64,000 nt of DNA. It comes from Himantopus leucocephalus (Eukaryota; Chordata; Aves; Charadriiformes; Recurvirostridae). Below, piece by piece: positions 1 to 12,500 of this stretch. A program made the translations under genes and the position numbers. The notes under the pieces were generated by a model, which was not told the origin of the DNA, did not search any database, and saw only the letters and a program-made list of their open reading frames with translations. The stretch is taken from NCBI GenBank assembly GCA_003993805.1, contig RSEF01000002.1:11477168-11541167 (forward strand), given 5' to 3'. Numbering within the stretch: the stretch's first letter is position 1; every line of letters starts with the position of its first letter.

Positions 1-448
1 AGTATTTAATGAAACCTCCAGATATTCTTTCTGCAGCTGATAGGAACAGGCATTGTCCTACCTCATCCTTTTGCTGGGGTATCCCTCTTCTTGTAGACTC
101 TAATTTGTCTATAAATGTAAATTTAGGAAGATAATTAATCTGTAGAAATCAGTCTTTTTAACAGGTTACTTCCTGATCATAAAAGTGGAGTTCATCTAAA
201 TGATGATATCTGGCTGCAGCTTTGTGTGTCGCCTTTGGTTTTTCATGCTCAGAAGAACAATACAATTGAAAGGAATCAGTGAAGCTGAACAAATACTGAC
301 AAGGGTCTGAAAAAGAAGTCTGTTAAAGGGCTTAGTCGCTCATTTAACCTTCTGAGTTGAGTTCCAAGTAATATTTATGCTGACATAGGTGTCTGTGATT
401 AAATGATTTGGTTTTCAGGGGAGGATTTTTGTTTTGTTCTTCATGCAG
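1..448 (+). other. DIP2C: 3' end of a DIP2C intron
   Basis: AT-rich sequence upstream of the first coding exon in the window. It ends in a pyrimidine-rich stretch and the acceptor AG at 447-448. The exon that precedes it lies outside the window and must end one base into a glycine codon. I see no other feature here. Confidence 0.85.
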
Positions 449-570
449 GAATAGACCTGATTGCCGCATTTTACGGATGCCTGTATGCAGGCTGTGTGCC
501 AATAACAGTTCGACCTCCACATCCCCAGAACATAGCTACCACGTTACCTACAGTGAAGATGATTGTGGAG
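449..570 (+). CDS. DIP2C: DIP2C exon (first in window)
   Basis: Codes for [20 protein letters not shown] followed by [21 protein letters not shown]. The exon starts two bases into a split glycine codon after the acceptor at 447-448. It ends in phase 0 before the donor gtgagc. This is the strand and helix region in the N-terminal lobe of the adenylate-forming domain, strongly conserved across DIP2 paralogues. An apparent reading frame starting at 403 is only the intron end read through. Confidence 0.97.
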
Positions 571-3500
571 GTGAGCAGACTCCTGAAAGTGCACAAGTAG
601 ATTAAATGGGCGATGGATTTGCGTAGTCTTTAGGAATGGTAACTTAAGTGAGTGGTGGTGTAGGTTGAAGAGTTGTATTCCTTCCAAAGATTCAGGACTT
701 CAGTGTGTTGCAGAGTCAACACTGCTTGACAGCACACAACCTTCTGACTTCCGCTGTCACGGTTTATTGCAGTTATGCTACTCCTTTCAAGAAATATACT
801 TGAAGTGCTTTCTTGTATTTAGCTCTATGCCAAGAATGGTAGGATTCCTCACCCGGCAATGCTACACTGACTAATGAGAAAAATCCAAATGGAAAGCTTA
901 GCTTGACCTGATGGTGATTATTTGCTCAGCTCTGTACATCTAATAGTTTTCCAGTTTGAAGCAGTTTCAAAGTTCTGTTGTCAAGATGTTGGTCGGTATT
1001 TGTTGCATCCAGAGAAGCATTACTCAGACTTTTTCATTCAGTGCTTTCTTTTAGTATTTTGGCTTTATCTAATGTTTAGTCTTCGTTGCACATAAATAAC
1101 TGCATTGTGCTTGTTACGGGGGGAAATAAAATGGTTGCAAAGAGCCTTTTACATCTGACAGTTTCTGATCTATTGAATGCAATTCTGAGTCTCTGAAAAA
1201 CAAGTTGAAACAAACGTGATTTTAACATTTCTAATTAATGTTGATTTTTTCAAGTAATAAGTACTCGCAATAGTTATAATTTTTGGCTTTCCTTATGGCA
1301 TCAGATGCCACAAAGTATCAGTAGAGGTATGAGAAATTGTCCTATTGTCTTCAGAGTTCTCATTATTTAATAATTTGGCACACACAGTTTTTAAACATCA
1401 GTTGTTAAAATTATAGAAGTGATATAAAATGTGTTATTTTTGTTTTTCCTTTGATGTTTAATAGCCAAACTAGATCTGTGTGGTTTCATGATGAAAATCT
1501 AGGACACATCCAAGATGACTTGTAATCATTGTCCCTTCAATAGACTAACTTTAAATAAAATGTAGAGATTTATTAGCCATATTAAAGCCAATTTGACTTA
1601 AAAGCCTCTCAGCTCTGTTTTACACAAGATTTTCTTTCATTTTGGAGAGGGATGACCTTGTAGAAATTGAGGCTGTTCCTTCATTGCCAGTGCAATCATA
1701 CAAATTTCTTGCTGTGACAGGGTCAAAGCCTGCTCTGACATGCTATATGTCTACGCAGCACCTTTCGAAGTCAGTAACAATGACTTCTGAGGATAATTTG
1801 GCCTACAAAATTGTGTTTTGGTGATGAACTGGTAGTAGTAAAATGTAACAGAACATTATTAAGCCCCATCTCGAGCAGTTGCTAACCTGTAGCTAAGATG
1901 TCTTCTTTCTCCTTCCCACCGTCCCTACATGTTTACCTCCAACTTTCTGTTCTCCAGGCATGGACATTCTGTATTTTAATGAACCTCCTGATCTTCCAGA
2001 TAATATAATTCCTTTGAGGGCTAGTAACTACACCAGCTCTTGAAATACCTTTTGTTTTATGGCTTCACTGTGTCCCAAATCAAGATTTTCATAGATTAAG
2101 ACTAGCTATGTAAGAATTACCTTGCCTTGCCATGGCAGTGGCATGATTGGATTGAGGGGTGCTGCACTGGCTTCATTTGTCTTCACTTTTGGCCTGAAAT
2201 TTTTAGATTCTCCATACAGGGAAATCATGGGGATAGAGGAAGTAAATAGAGCTTGGATCAGTGCTTGTACGCTCCTAATTTCCTCATGTGCTCCTTAAAG
2301 TTGACCTATAAAGTTGACCTCCATGAGATTACTGTCAACAGAAGCTGATCTCTTCTGCTCTGTGGTAAAATTGAGTGTGCATATGGTTACTGATTTCCTT
2401 AGGTTGAACATTGGAAACTCAGTGTCCAATGAAATGTTTCAGATTTCTTAAAGAAAAAAATACTCCTAGCAGTATTTGCACAGATTCGAGGAAAAGAAGA
2501 ATGATGCTGCCTTTTCATTTTTTCCTCTGTACTATCTTCAGTGATTAACAGTGTTCATATTTATGTTTGTCTGAATATTTCCTTAAATATATTAATTTTT
2601 ATAATCACTAAGAAATATTCTTGTAGTTGCTACTTACGAATTTTTAAAAATAGCAAATCTCAAAGGAGGATACCTTCAGCATGTGTCATCTAAAATTCAG
2701 TGCAAATGGTATTTGCAGTAAACTCACCATTTCATTTCTTAGTGCCACTTGCATAATTTCTGGTCTAGAGCTACTTTTGCCGATATCAGAGAAGTTCCCA
2801 GTGGTTTATCACTAGCACAGGAATTGGAAAAATATGGCTAACATAAAATTGACTTAAGTTAGTAACATTTTTCGTATAAATGTCAGGCTAAGTTTTGGGT
2901 TATGTGAAAATACTGTTTATAAATCAAGATGTATTACCATCACATAGGAAATGTTTTGGTCACAGAGTTCTGTACTGGCATTCTGGGTTGATAAGTGATG
3001 TAATGTGTTGGAAAAGTCACATTATCACTATTAAGGTTCCTTTAGTTTCATTACAACACTCTTCTCAAAGTGCATTTTGCATGTAATTTGTAAAACTCAG
3101 ATGACTCTGTCTGCTTTGTGAGCTGCATTTTTTGTGCATCTTTCCATCTCCTGATTGGAAAACATAAGACTAATATACCTGTGTCCTGTTCTGGCAGAAA
3201 ATAAATCATGGTCTTGCTCATTTTCATGGGAGAATTAATCAGTATCCCATTGCGTTATTATTTATTTCTTAAATTCCTAGGTGAGCCGCTCTGCCTGCTT
3301 AATGACTACACAATTAATATGTAAATTGTTACGGTCGCGAGAGGCGGCAGCAGCAGTGGATGTCAGAACATGGCCTCCGGTACTGGATACAGGTGAGTAC
3401 TAAGGCTAGGGGACCTCTGTGTCTTCTTTTATCATTGTATTTGTCAAGCACTCAGAGGTCTGTCTGTGTTGGGAGTAAGATACACACATTTTCTTTCTCT

Positions 3501-6500
3501 ATTTTCACTAGATGATTTGCCAAAGAAGCGGCCTGCACAGATCTACAAACCTTCTAACCCTGAAACGCTTGCTTACCTTGACTTCAGTGTCTCCACAACT
3601 GGCATGCTAGCAGGGGTAAAGGTAGGGACTTCTTGCTAAAGCTGGCATTCCTGCCATCACGCCTGGCTGGCAGGTGGTACATTGCTCCTGATTTGTAACT
3701 CCTCTTGATTTTTGGTAACAGAAATTGAATTACTTTCTCCCTTGCAGTCATTAATTGATTCCATTAACATTAAATTAGTTCTGCTGTACTCACTACAGTA
3801 CTGTGTGTGGCGAGTTTAGCCTCTCTCCTCCTCCTCCTCAGATGAAAAATTTCATTCCGATACCCCTGCGGATAGCCCACTAGCTTGTCTGCCTGAAGCA
3901 TTCTTCAACTGACGCATCTATTATTTCCATTTTATGAAGGAAAGGAGACTCAGTCATCCTTTTTCTACTTGTTCGAGTGCCCATTCATTGTTTCCTCCTT
4001 ATTGCAACTCAACTGCTGGCCATTGGTTTTCAATATTGTCTTCTTCATGCAGTTAAGGGAACTGCTGATTTCTCTTATATATTCACCTGGTAAAATACTG
4101 GAGTAAGCAGCAAAAAATGCATTGATGGATTTGTTTGATAAGCTCAAGCATCTTGAGCTCTTTAAATCTCTATTCTGCCATTTTATCTAACCCTTTAGCC
4201 ACAATTCATCAAAGCTGTTTTATCTAGCTGCTAACTTACATATTATTCAGGCAGAGGTAAAATCACTCCTATTTGCTGCCTATCCAAGGACTGTGATTAC
4301 TTCAGCAATCTCTGCTGACGTATCACACATAGCCTATATGGAATTCCTCGTATTCTTTAGCATCGTCCATCTACTTTCAGAAGCTGTCAGTATACTTTAT
4401 AAACAAAAAAAGCATAATTTTCCCAGTTTTCAGGTGGAGAATTTGAAGCACAGAGCAGTGAAGTGACCAGCCCGAGATTAAATGGCTGAGCTGGCTGATG
4501 GTCACATATTGGCCACTCCTGGAAGTTTCATTTCATCTAACTTTAAGTAGCTACAATGCCTGCGGATGTGGACTAGTCATTGGCTCCTCAGTAATCAATA
4601 GAGAGAAACAGGGACTTTTAGGGTGTAATTTCTATGACTTATCTGAAACATCTATTTCTGAATGGGGTGAACGTCACATAAGTCTTCATTTCTTCTAAAG
4701 GGAGCCTTAAATGATTGTTTCAGACGCAATCATCCATATTAGATCAGGTCTGAATTCCACCTTATCAGACTTGCAGAAATGACTACTAACTATGCAAAGT
4801 CAGTATCTGGACACCTTCAAAGACAGTCAAAGGTAGGACAAGTTGACCAACCTTTTCTTAATGTGGCTAAAGGGAAATATGGATAAATCTGCCAAGGAAT
4901 TCTTGATTAGCTTCTGATATCTGGGTCACAAAGCCTACAGATCACTGACTCTGCAGGTTTATGTAGACAGTTACCATCTACTAGATCATCACTTGTGATC
5001 AATTAATTATAAAAGGATGATAAGAGGCCACAAGGCTTATATTCATAATTCAATGGTGCTAAAGTAAAAAAAAAAATAGGCTAAACAACTTATGTGGCTT
5101 CTGAAAAGGTGATAAATGTTTTGTAATCACTTTGGAAGTGGTAGTTTCCACTTACGTTTGCTCTCAAATTCTTCAATAGCTTGCACCCAGTATTATGTAA
5201 AAATTCCCAGGATAACGCCAGTTCTGGCCCTACAGAGTTTAGTTTAATCCTCTGTGAAAAAGTGGTCTTGATTCAGCTACAGCAGAATTAATCTCTGCAA
5301 GCTGCAGATGGTCATTGTGTGAATACCTGTTTCGAGCTGGTCCTTTTGCGTCACTTGGAACATGTCCAGCCTCAGTTATGGCTCTCATTGGCAATGGAGG
5401 AAACGTCACTTCTGGAGGTTTATTCCCTTGTTTACCTTAAGATCAAATAAATTATACTTTCCGAGTGCCTGTTCCCCTCCATTGACTCTTAACAGTATAT
5501 AAGGCAACTAGCTCTCTATGTGGCAGAGATCAAAGGTTAGATGAGTTAAATTCTATCCAGGCTATATTTCTAACACGGGTATCTTTTTTGTTATTAACAG
5601 AGGGGACAAAGATGAAAAGATGTAATTCTGTTCCCACTGTAGTTAGAACTTCTAAGCCAGGATGGGTGAGCGTGGGAAACATCCTAACACTAGAAGAAAA
5701 AAAAAATCAGAAGAATTTTCTTTTGATCAGGTTTTTTGTTTCTACTTTCTGCTTGTTTTATCTCTGAGAGCTTTCTTACCAAGATTTTAAGAGCCTGTTT
5801 CTCAATTAGGAGCTGGATAACATGAAGTCATTTTACAGAACCTTTACTAAGTTTATTGAGGATCTTTATCACTGAATTATTAGGTCTTTACTGCTGTTCT
5901 GCATGCAAAATCCTCTTCAGTTTAAAAAGTGTGTTGGCATTTTTTATTTATTGTATTAAGAAACACATACTTAGAAATATGTTACTGATGATCAACAAAC
6001 TATTTCATTCAGATCCTGCAGTCATTCATTTCTTTGTTCTTCCAGAAAGCTTAGCTTGTTATCATTAGCTTTGCATACAGCTTGGAGCACATCTTTAGAC
6101 CACTCATAGCTTTCTCCCTAAATCACTTCAAACTTATCATTCATTCTGTCTCCCCTTCCCTTTCACGGTTATTTGGATAGCCTCTTGAAGGAAAATTATG
6201 TTTTCTTAGATATAAATTACATGTGTGTTTACACCGAGCACAAAGTCAATATTTATTTGTTTTCTTTATCCTGTAACTGATTTAAGCACTTGGCGCAGTT
6301 GGGGAATGAGCCTTCCGAATGACATAGTTGATCATTTTAATTACTTTGCTGTTGTCTTTCAGATGTCTCATGCAGCCACTAGTGCCTTTTGTCGTTCTAT
6401 TAAGCTGCAGTGTGAGCTTTATCCCTCCAGAGAAGTCGCTATCTGCTTGGACCCCTACTGTGGACTTGGGTTTGTCCTCTGGTGCCTCTGCAGGTGAGGT

Positions 6501-9500
6501 TTCTCCTCAACCTTTTGAAATACCATTTCCATTGTACTGTAACACAACAAACTGGATGATGTGAGTGATGAAAGGATGGGAACAATACCTCTGGGACTGA
6601 CATAGGCAATTGGAATTGCCGGAAGCTATATGGAGAGTGCTGTACGGAGAATATGCTTTGTTAGAGTGGGGCACGGGCATAGGTATTTAGACTTATGAGT
6701 GCAGGGCATCAACACGGCTGCTCATTGACCTCCTGCTGTTTTACTGCTGCCTCTGCAGAGTTTGGCTAGTTCTATTTGATGAAGGCAGCACTCTACCAAT
6801 ATTACCTTAAGGAATTGGTTTCCTGCTGTCCTCTTTTTCATTCTCTAATCTGAAAGCGGGAGTAGATACTGGGGACTTCCTCATTTGTGGGACTTATGGA
6901 TGTGATTTTTGCAGAGACATGGAAGTGTGTTTTCTTGCAGGAGGGTGCTTCTATAGCAGTAGCAAAGCTGTCAGAAAAAAACATTTCTAGTGAAATGTGA
7001 ATCAGCTTTTTTTGTTAATAAGGAGTTTAGAAATTTAACAATTCTCTCGATCTCTGTACTCCAGGGAATTTATGGTTCAGCACTGAAAGCAGTTCTATTG
7101 ATTTTTATTTTTTTTTTAAGTTAGCTGGGTTGATGCAGAGGCAAAGGGAAAGAGCTATGGGAGTGTTAATGGAGCACATTTTTATGAAGACATCTTAGAG
7201 CGACAGTAGTCTGACATCTTTGCTCCCTCCATAGAAAGTACTTTGGTGTTAACAGTACTGCTATTTTTAGTTACTAAAATGAAGATAATCCAGGGCAATG
7301 AAAATACTCTGGATAAACTTTTTACCAGTTTACTAAATACCTGAAGGAAGCATTATTTGATAAAAACTGCAACAATTTGTTTTCAGCAGGTATTGTTTAT
7401 TTAAAAGTAGGCTATTGGCCTGGTTTTTTCCCCTTTTAAAATATTTGTCATTAAATATTAAATGGGCCAAAGATTAATAGTATTATCTTACTCATTCTTG
7501 ATCAGTCCTTCTTGATTTAAACTATACTTGCCTTAATTTTATTTCAGATTTTACGTAGGGATTAGAGACTTCTTTGTTTTGAAAAATCTTTTCTTTTAAC
7601 ATTTCCCCAACACAAAAATAAAAATATTGAGGCTGCAAAAAAACTCAGAAAACATTTCATAAATTTTGAGATTTTATTAAATCGCTGTACTTAAGTTAGA
7701 TTTTTAAAATGCTGATTTTTTAAGTCAGTTGAATATTTCTTATATAGACTTACGTGTTCCAGCATGTCCTGATGTCAACACTGATAGGCCTTCACTCTGC
7801 AGGGGGCTGAGCCAAATCTGCCGTGGTGCGTTCCGTGAGACCAGGGAGGGACTGTAGAGCACCATAGGACAGTTCAGCTAGGGAGTGTATTATTGTGTGG
7901 GATAATGTTGGGATATGGAGCATCCAAGAATAACTTCTATGCAACATCACGATGGAGCCATAAAATGTAGATAAATGTTGACCTGTCCAAAACTCACGTG
8001 ATTTGTGGTGCCCGTGACACTCCTGAATACAGAAATTCTTGTTTCTTCCAGAACCGTATTTGCAACAAATAAGCATTTGCTGCCCTTAGGTCCTTCCCAA
8101 TACGGATAGCGTTCAGCCTTTTAGAAGGAGAAGATTGTTTATGACTGGCAAGTGACTAAGGCAGCAAGCCTCTGGGAGAAAGCAGTCAAGGTCTGTGCCC
8201 CTCTGTACCTTGTAGAAGGAGTAGAAAATTTTGTAGCTTTTTCAAAGAAGAAAAAGGAAACGAGGGAGCTGAAGGAACTGAGACCAGGCCAGCAACACTC
8301 TAATCTTATGAACCATCGTGTCAATCTCTTCTTTACCACTGATCTCCTCTTCCTATAAAACCAGAAAAATTGCAGGCTGCTGGAATTGCGACTGTCATTT
8401 AGAGAAAGCTGACATCAGATACAGCTTCATTAATTCCACTGACAAACTTAATTCCCATTTCATTACTATTTTAGGAATTAGTATTATTTGATGTGATGGC
8501 AAAAAATACATCCTGGAGGGTATTAGACTCGTACTCTTCATAACTTAAAACTTTGCAACTACTGTTTGTAGTTTAACATACCGAAATCCTCCCCAGCGTT
8601 TTACAGCCCAGATTTCTACCTCAGAGGATTCTACTGTAAAGTTGTGATTGTCTGTCACCACTCCATTAACTAAATTAATACTTCTAATGGCATATGGAAA
8701 TTAAGGTAGATCTTCAATTTTTGATCAGCTAGGGGGTTTTGAGAGTTAAATAGGAACTGTTCGTTTTAGGAGCCCAGCAGGAAGAGAAAGCAACCTCCTG
8801 TGCTGGGTGCAGTTGAAATGACAAGTACATTTTAATCCCTTTATTAACTAGACCAAAGGAGGCATTGACTAAGGAAGGAAAGAAAAACTAACCTTTTACC
8901 CCTGTTGTAGGTGCTTAGATGTTGTGTTGGCCTGCTCCACTGCGGTGCCCCAGAATGCCCCATTCTGTGAGGTCAAAGCTACTTAGGAATGCTGCTGGAG
9001 CATGGAGCCAGCCCTTTGGTAAGTTTGGAATATATTGCATAGTTTTGCAAAGTTTTTACTTTTGAAAAATTTATTATTTTATGGCCTAAAGGGTATAAAA
9101 TAATAAAGAAAAGAAACCTTGCAAAGCAGAGCAATACATTTGAAAAAAAATGGGATTGACCGCATTCCCTCTAAACTGGCTGCATGCTCCAGCAGGGTTT
9201 CCTTGGAACCTTTGACACTGAACAGCACATCCTGGGTGGGGCGGCAGTCATCAGCCCCATGCAAGTTCACAAACCCAAAACTTCCTAATTTTAACAGGTT
9301 CTTACTAATGACTCAATAAAAGAATACATTATTTTTGCATTTTTCTCTTTAATAATCTCATTTATCCATTATGAGAGGGTGACCCTAGTGTTCTGAATTG
9401 TGTTGCATTACATTTTAAAATGTATTACATTCTTTAAAGGAAAAAAATGTGTCCTCCAATGTAAAAAAAAACCAAACCAAAACCAAATTAAATCCCATTG

Positions 9501-12500
9501 TTCAAAAATGCCTCCTGATATTAAGATGTCCCTATCTTAACGCTGCTCACTGTGGGGCAGAATAGAGCATTCTACAGTGCTTTAGTGAGGATTTACTTAA
9601 TTGATAGTTGCTGAGTGATGCAGTAGAATAAGAATTTTCCCTCCATTTTAGCTCAGCTAAGCCAACCCATATTGCAGTTCTACTTTTACTACTGGAAGAT
9701 AGAATTGTCCTTGCTGAAATTAAAATTAAGTACATTAATAATTTTAAATAAATTTTAAATGTATTCTCAGAAACTAAGGTCATAGTAGTGCAAGTCAGTA
9801 AGACTCAGACTGGACCACAGGAACCGAATTTTCCGGTCCACATTGGCCACGTAATAAATAGCATGAATGCTACAAATTGGCCCTGGGAAGGCTTTCCAGG
9901 TAAGGTGCAGTGAAGTGGCTTTCTCCTGTGCTGCTCCTGCTGTCTCTGTTCCGTAGCCACGAGCTAAAGTCCCCGGTGCTGCTGCAGCAAGAGACTGCAA
10001 GGTTTCTTGTTAAGCAAACAGGTGGAACTGAGCAAGAAGTAAGGAAGGAATTGCAGCATTAGCATGACAACTGCATTGTAGGAAACTTGAGTGTGCTAGG
10101 ACTCATTAATTAGTGTTAGGTTTTTTAGGCTAACTTGAAGATATCTGGCAGGCATGAGTATTTCACCCAATTTCCATCCCATTTATAGCAAAATAAAGGC
10201 AAGACTGCGTAAAGAAGCCTTAAATGCCACATCAGAAAAGGATAATTCTGACATGGAAAGTGAAGGATATGAACATAGCCAATTTTTAAAACTTGCTCAC
10301 CTGCTTTAAGTATTTAGGTAAAGGGACTTTGTGTTGAAATGGCCCTGAGCACCCCAAGTTCCACCACGTGACTGTATGATTCCCACACCTGGAGCTGCTG
10401 TGTGATGTGTTTGTGCTCAGGAGCCATCAACAACGTGCTTCCCAATGAGAAGTTACACATCAGTTCAGAAGTGCCCAGGAGCAACCTGCAGCCACGGCAG
10501 AAAGCTTCCCTTGTGAGGATCAGAGATTACTGAAACACGACTCTGAAAGGGGAGGTTAAAGCCTTTTGAAGCCATGCCAGTAACAAGAAGTTTGAGTTAA
10601 CCTCTGGCTCTTGTTCTGGGCAGACAGCACTGTCCCAGAAGGTGGTGCAGGCACTACAGGAACAAAATCCTGGCATTTCACTCTTACCCAAAGACTTACG
10701 AGTATCTGATTGGGGTACCAACACCAGAGCTTGAGTTAAAGCAGAGTGCTGGGTTATGGCACCTCTCTCACGAGCTCCCAGTACTCTAATGGGGAAGTTG
10801 TAGAGACTGGACCTATTCTGAGCACCAGAAGCCTATCAAGATTTATGGGTGAGATCTTTTCCTTTCTGGAAAAATCTGCGTGCCCTACACAATGATCCCT
10901 TTTGCTGTACATTAAACTTCTTTGTGAGGTATATCTCTCTCTTTCTCCAGTACTGATTGCTTATCTGCTTACCATGTGCAGTCATGCTGTTAGTGAACTG
11001 TAAGCCAGCTGGGCATCTTTGGGCTCTGCAGGTGGGTGGTCCTTTACTTGTTCTCCAAAAGCCCTTTTTTTGTGAATGTAGTGGGTCTCCAGAACTGAAG
11101 ATTTCATTTTGGCCCAAGTCCCATTAAGCCTAGGTCAGACATATGCCCAAACACTCTCCTCTGTGGCCTGTACCATCCTTCCTACAAGCTCTGGTCCAGA
11201 CGACTGTGAAGGCTTTTGCTCAGTCCCGTTCAGGTTCCCTCGGCATGCAGACTTTTTTCACAGACTTTGAATTATGGGCATGGCAACTCAATTATTTTAG
11301 GCCATACCAAATGCCCAACTCGCATACCTGTCCCTCATCACCAAACACCAAATATCATCTGTAGAAATGCAGAAACTAAATGCATGTACTTATAAGACTC
11401 AGCAGTACCTACCTGCCTCCTGCAGTTAAGTGGGAGAGCAGCTCGTAACACCTGAGGACACCAGAAGTGAGGGCAGTGGCAGGTCAGCAGCCTGCCAGAA
11501 TGCAATTGCAAATTGCAGTTGCCATTTGTCAGCATTTATTGCCCTGATGAAATTTCTGGAACTATAATAAAACCTCAGACTTTACTGTTAATCTGCCTCA
11601 GCACAACATGGGGTAAATCTTTGATTCAGTGGAACGGTTAATTGCCAAGATGTCCTTCCAGGTATCTGCGTACGCTGCCAAAACAGCCTGCCAGGCAGTG
11701 GAACCAGTGTTGTGATCAGATGGCGCCGTCATACCAAAATACATCCTGGTGCATTTAACTTGAGTATTCCTGTCCTTGGGCAGCCCTTGCTTAGCGCAGG
11801 CAGACAAGACTCTTCACTTACTGCCAAAATCCAAGGCTTTGTCCACCACGTGAATACATTTTTTTTCCCCAGATTGCTTTGCAGTCCCCTAAAGGGGGGG
11901 GGATTTCCAAGAGGTGATCTCCCACTTCAGCTACCACTGCATTTCACTCTACGTGTGCATCCCAAAAGTCATGGTGACAAGATGATGCAGGGATACTCTA
12001 TAGTCACTCTCCTTTTTTGTCTTCTGTTTTGCCTACTCCTTTTGCATTTTCTAAAAATGTTGGAGACTGATAAACAGATGTCCATGTCTGTCATACAGTC
12101 TCTGCAGTTCTGCACTGTGTGTACTCCTGTTGTAAGATATGTATCACGAGACGGAGTCACTTCCGTGACAACAGATTTCTGCAGCCGTGGAAGAAACAAT
12201 CTCCAGTTTCCTTCCCAGTGTTTATATAGCTAAATTCTTGCACCTAGTCCAATATATCGTACATTGTTGCAACTTCAGAACGGTAATTTTAGCTTCTACA
12301 ATTTATATTTGAACCCCCAACTTTTCCTGATAGCCCATCTGATCCCCCTGACGCCACAGTGATCAACACAATGTTGTTGCTTCCAGTGTGAGAACAGCAA
12401 AGCTGGCAGCTTAACCATCTCTTGAAGACTATTGTGTTTCAAGGTGAGACGGATTTGTTCAGTGCCTCAGTTTCAGGACTAACTCTAGATAGATTCTAAT

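Noticed and set aside
403..600. Start of a separate small protein at 403
   Set aside because: The ATG lies in the intron. The conserved protein text begins only after the acceptor at 448 and is an internal DIP2C exon.
8139..8358. Overlapping open frames on both strands
   Set aside because: Short, mutually antisense, with lysine and phenylalanine runs from an A-rich stretch. No product is recognised.
11712..12233. Plus-strand open frame of 173 codons
   Set aside because: No recognisable domain. A hydrophobic stretch near the middle comes from a pyrimidine-rich segment. The opposite strand looks more coding-like.
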